From RGIG7378 sp045588325 (GTDB lineage Bacteria > Bacillota > Clostridia > RGIG7378): a stretch of DNA of 40,939 bases. This document shows positions 40,827 to 40,939 of the stretch, piece after piece. Position numbers and translations under genes: made by a program. How positions within the stretch are numbered: the first letter of the stretch is position 1; every line of letters begins with the position of its first letter. The stretch covers positions 1-40,939 of the forward strand of contig JAZNEA010000011.1 of NCBI GenBank assembly GCA_045588325.1, given 5' to 3'. A model generated the notes under the pieces. That model did not search any database, was not told the origin of the DNA, and saw only the letters and a list, made by a program, of their open reading frames with translations.

Positions 40827-40939
40827 TTATCTAGCCAACTTTTTTCACTATTAGTTCTTAGTTCTTAACTAAATAACCCTGGGTTCTTAGGGCTACGCCC
40901 TAAGCCGTGCCCCCGGCGCTTGCGGGAGTAGCCGGCGAC
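40827..40939 (-). repeat. 113-bp inverted repeat, copy 2
   Basis: The reverse complement of 35412-35524. It contains TTAGGGCTACGCCCTAAG (hairpin) and ends GTAGCCGGCGAC at the window edge, so the full repeat probably continues beyond the window. Confidence 0.9.

Overview
The window reads as chromosome from an endospore-forming member of the Clostridia (Firmicutes). Support comes from a complete spoIIAA-spoIIAB-sigF operon followed by spoVAC-spoVAD-spoVAE, Gram-positive regulators (hprK, whiA), strong GGAGG-type ribosome binding sites, sigma-A-type promoters, and a tetrahydrofolate riboswitch upstream of an ECF folate-type transporter. The species cannot be named from sequence reading alone. 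No prophage, transposase, CRISPR array or conjugative gene was seen. Almost all of the window is core chromosome, broken at four places by gene-free blocks of palindromic repeats.

Layout. 1-201: an array of short hairpins with different stems, joined by a constant octamer. 216-7186: an E2-like acyltransferase, a GerMN-like lipo/membrane protein, glnS, argS (minus) and serC. 7318-9716: tRNA-Lys, then a THF riboswitch controlling folT-folC. 9774-15678: DUF1836 protein, a phosphatase-like protein, an SPFH/zinc-ribbon protein, two unknowns and uridine phosphorylase. 15699-17895: tRNA-Pro, a PH-domain protein and a membrane protein with a Cys-rich repeat tail. 18056-21662: the sigma-F operon fused to the spoVA genes. 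21663-22854: repeats enclosing two tandem copies of a type I toxin-antitoxin module, one intact and one with a broken toxin. 22855-31939: trmL, a divergent PFK paralogue, membrane and small unknown proteins, nudF, an ECF sigma factor with a probable anti-sigma partner, polA, coaE and a cyclophilin. 32026-35371: a surface-anchored purple-acid-phosphatase-like protein, gmk and hprK. 35381-40939: murB, a glycogen debranching enzyme, whiA, a tiny Cys-rich protein and a secreted unknown, flanked by inverted copies of a 113-bp repeat.

How the genes work together. The folate block is the clearest regulatory unit: folate uptake (folT) and polyglutamylation (folC) share one riboswitch-led transcript. 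The forespore block couples the SpoIIAA/SpoIIAB/sigma-F partner switch directly to the dipicolinic-acid channel genes. The hprK-murB-X-whiA order resembles the usual Firmicutes neighbourhood, but the rapZ and yvcK genes normally found there are absent and a debranching enzyme takes their place.

Most worth a second look: the hairpin array at 1-201; the tandem holin-like toxin/antisense RNA loci at 21843-22605; the palindromic repeat family in the gaps; the PFK paralogue with a substituted active site; the HprK lacking its conserved pre-P-loop histidine; and the CTCCE repeat tail and CGC-rich mini-protein.
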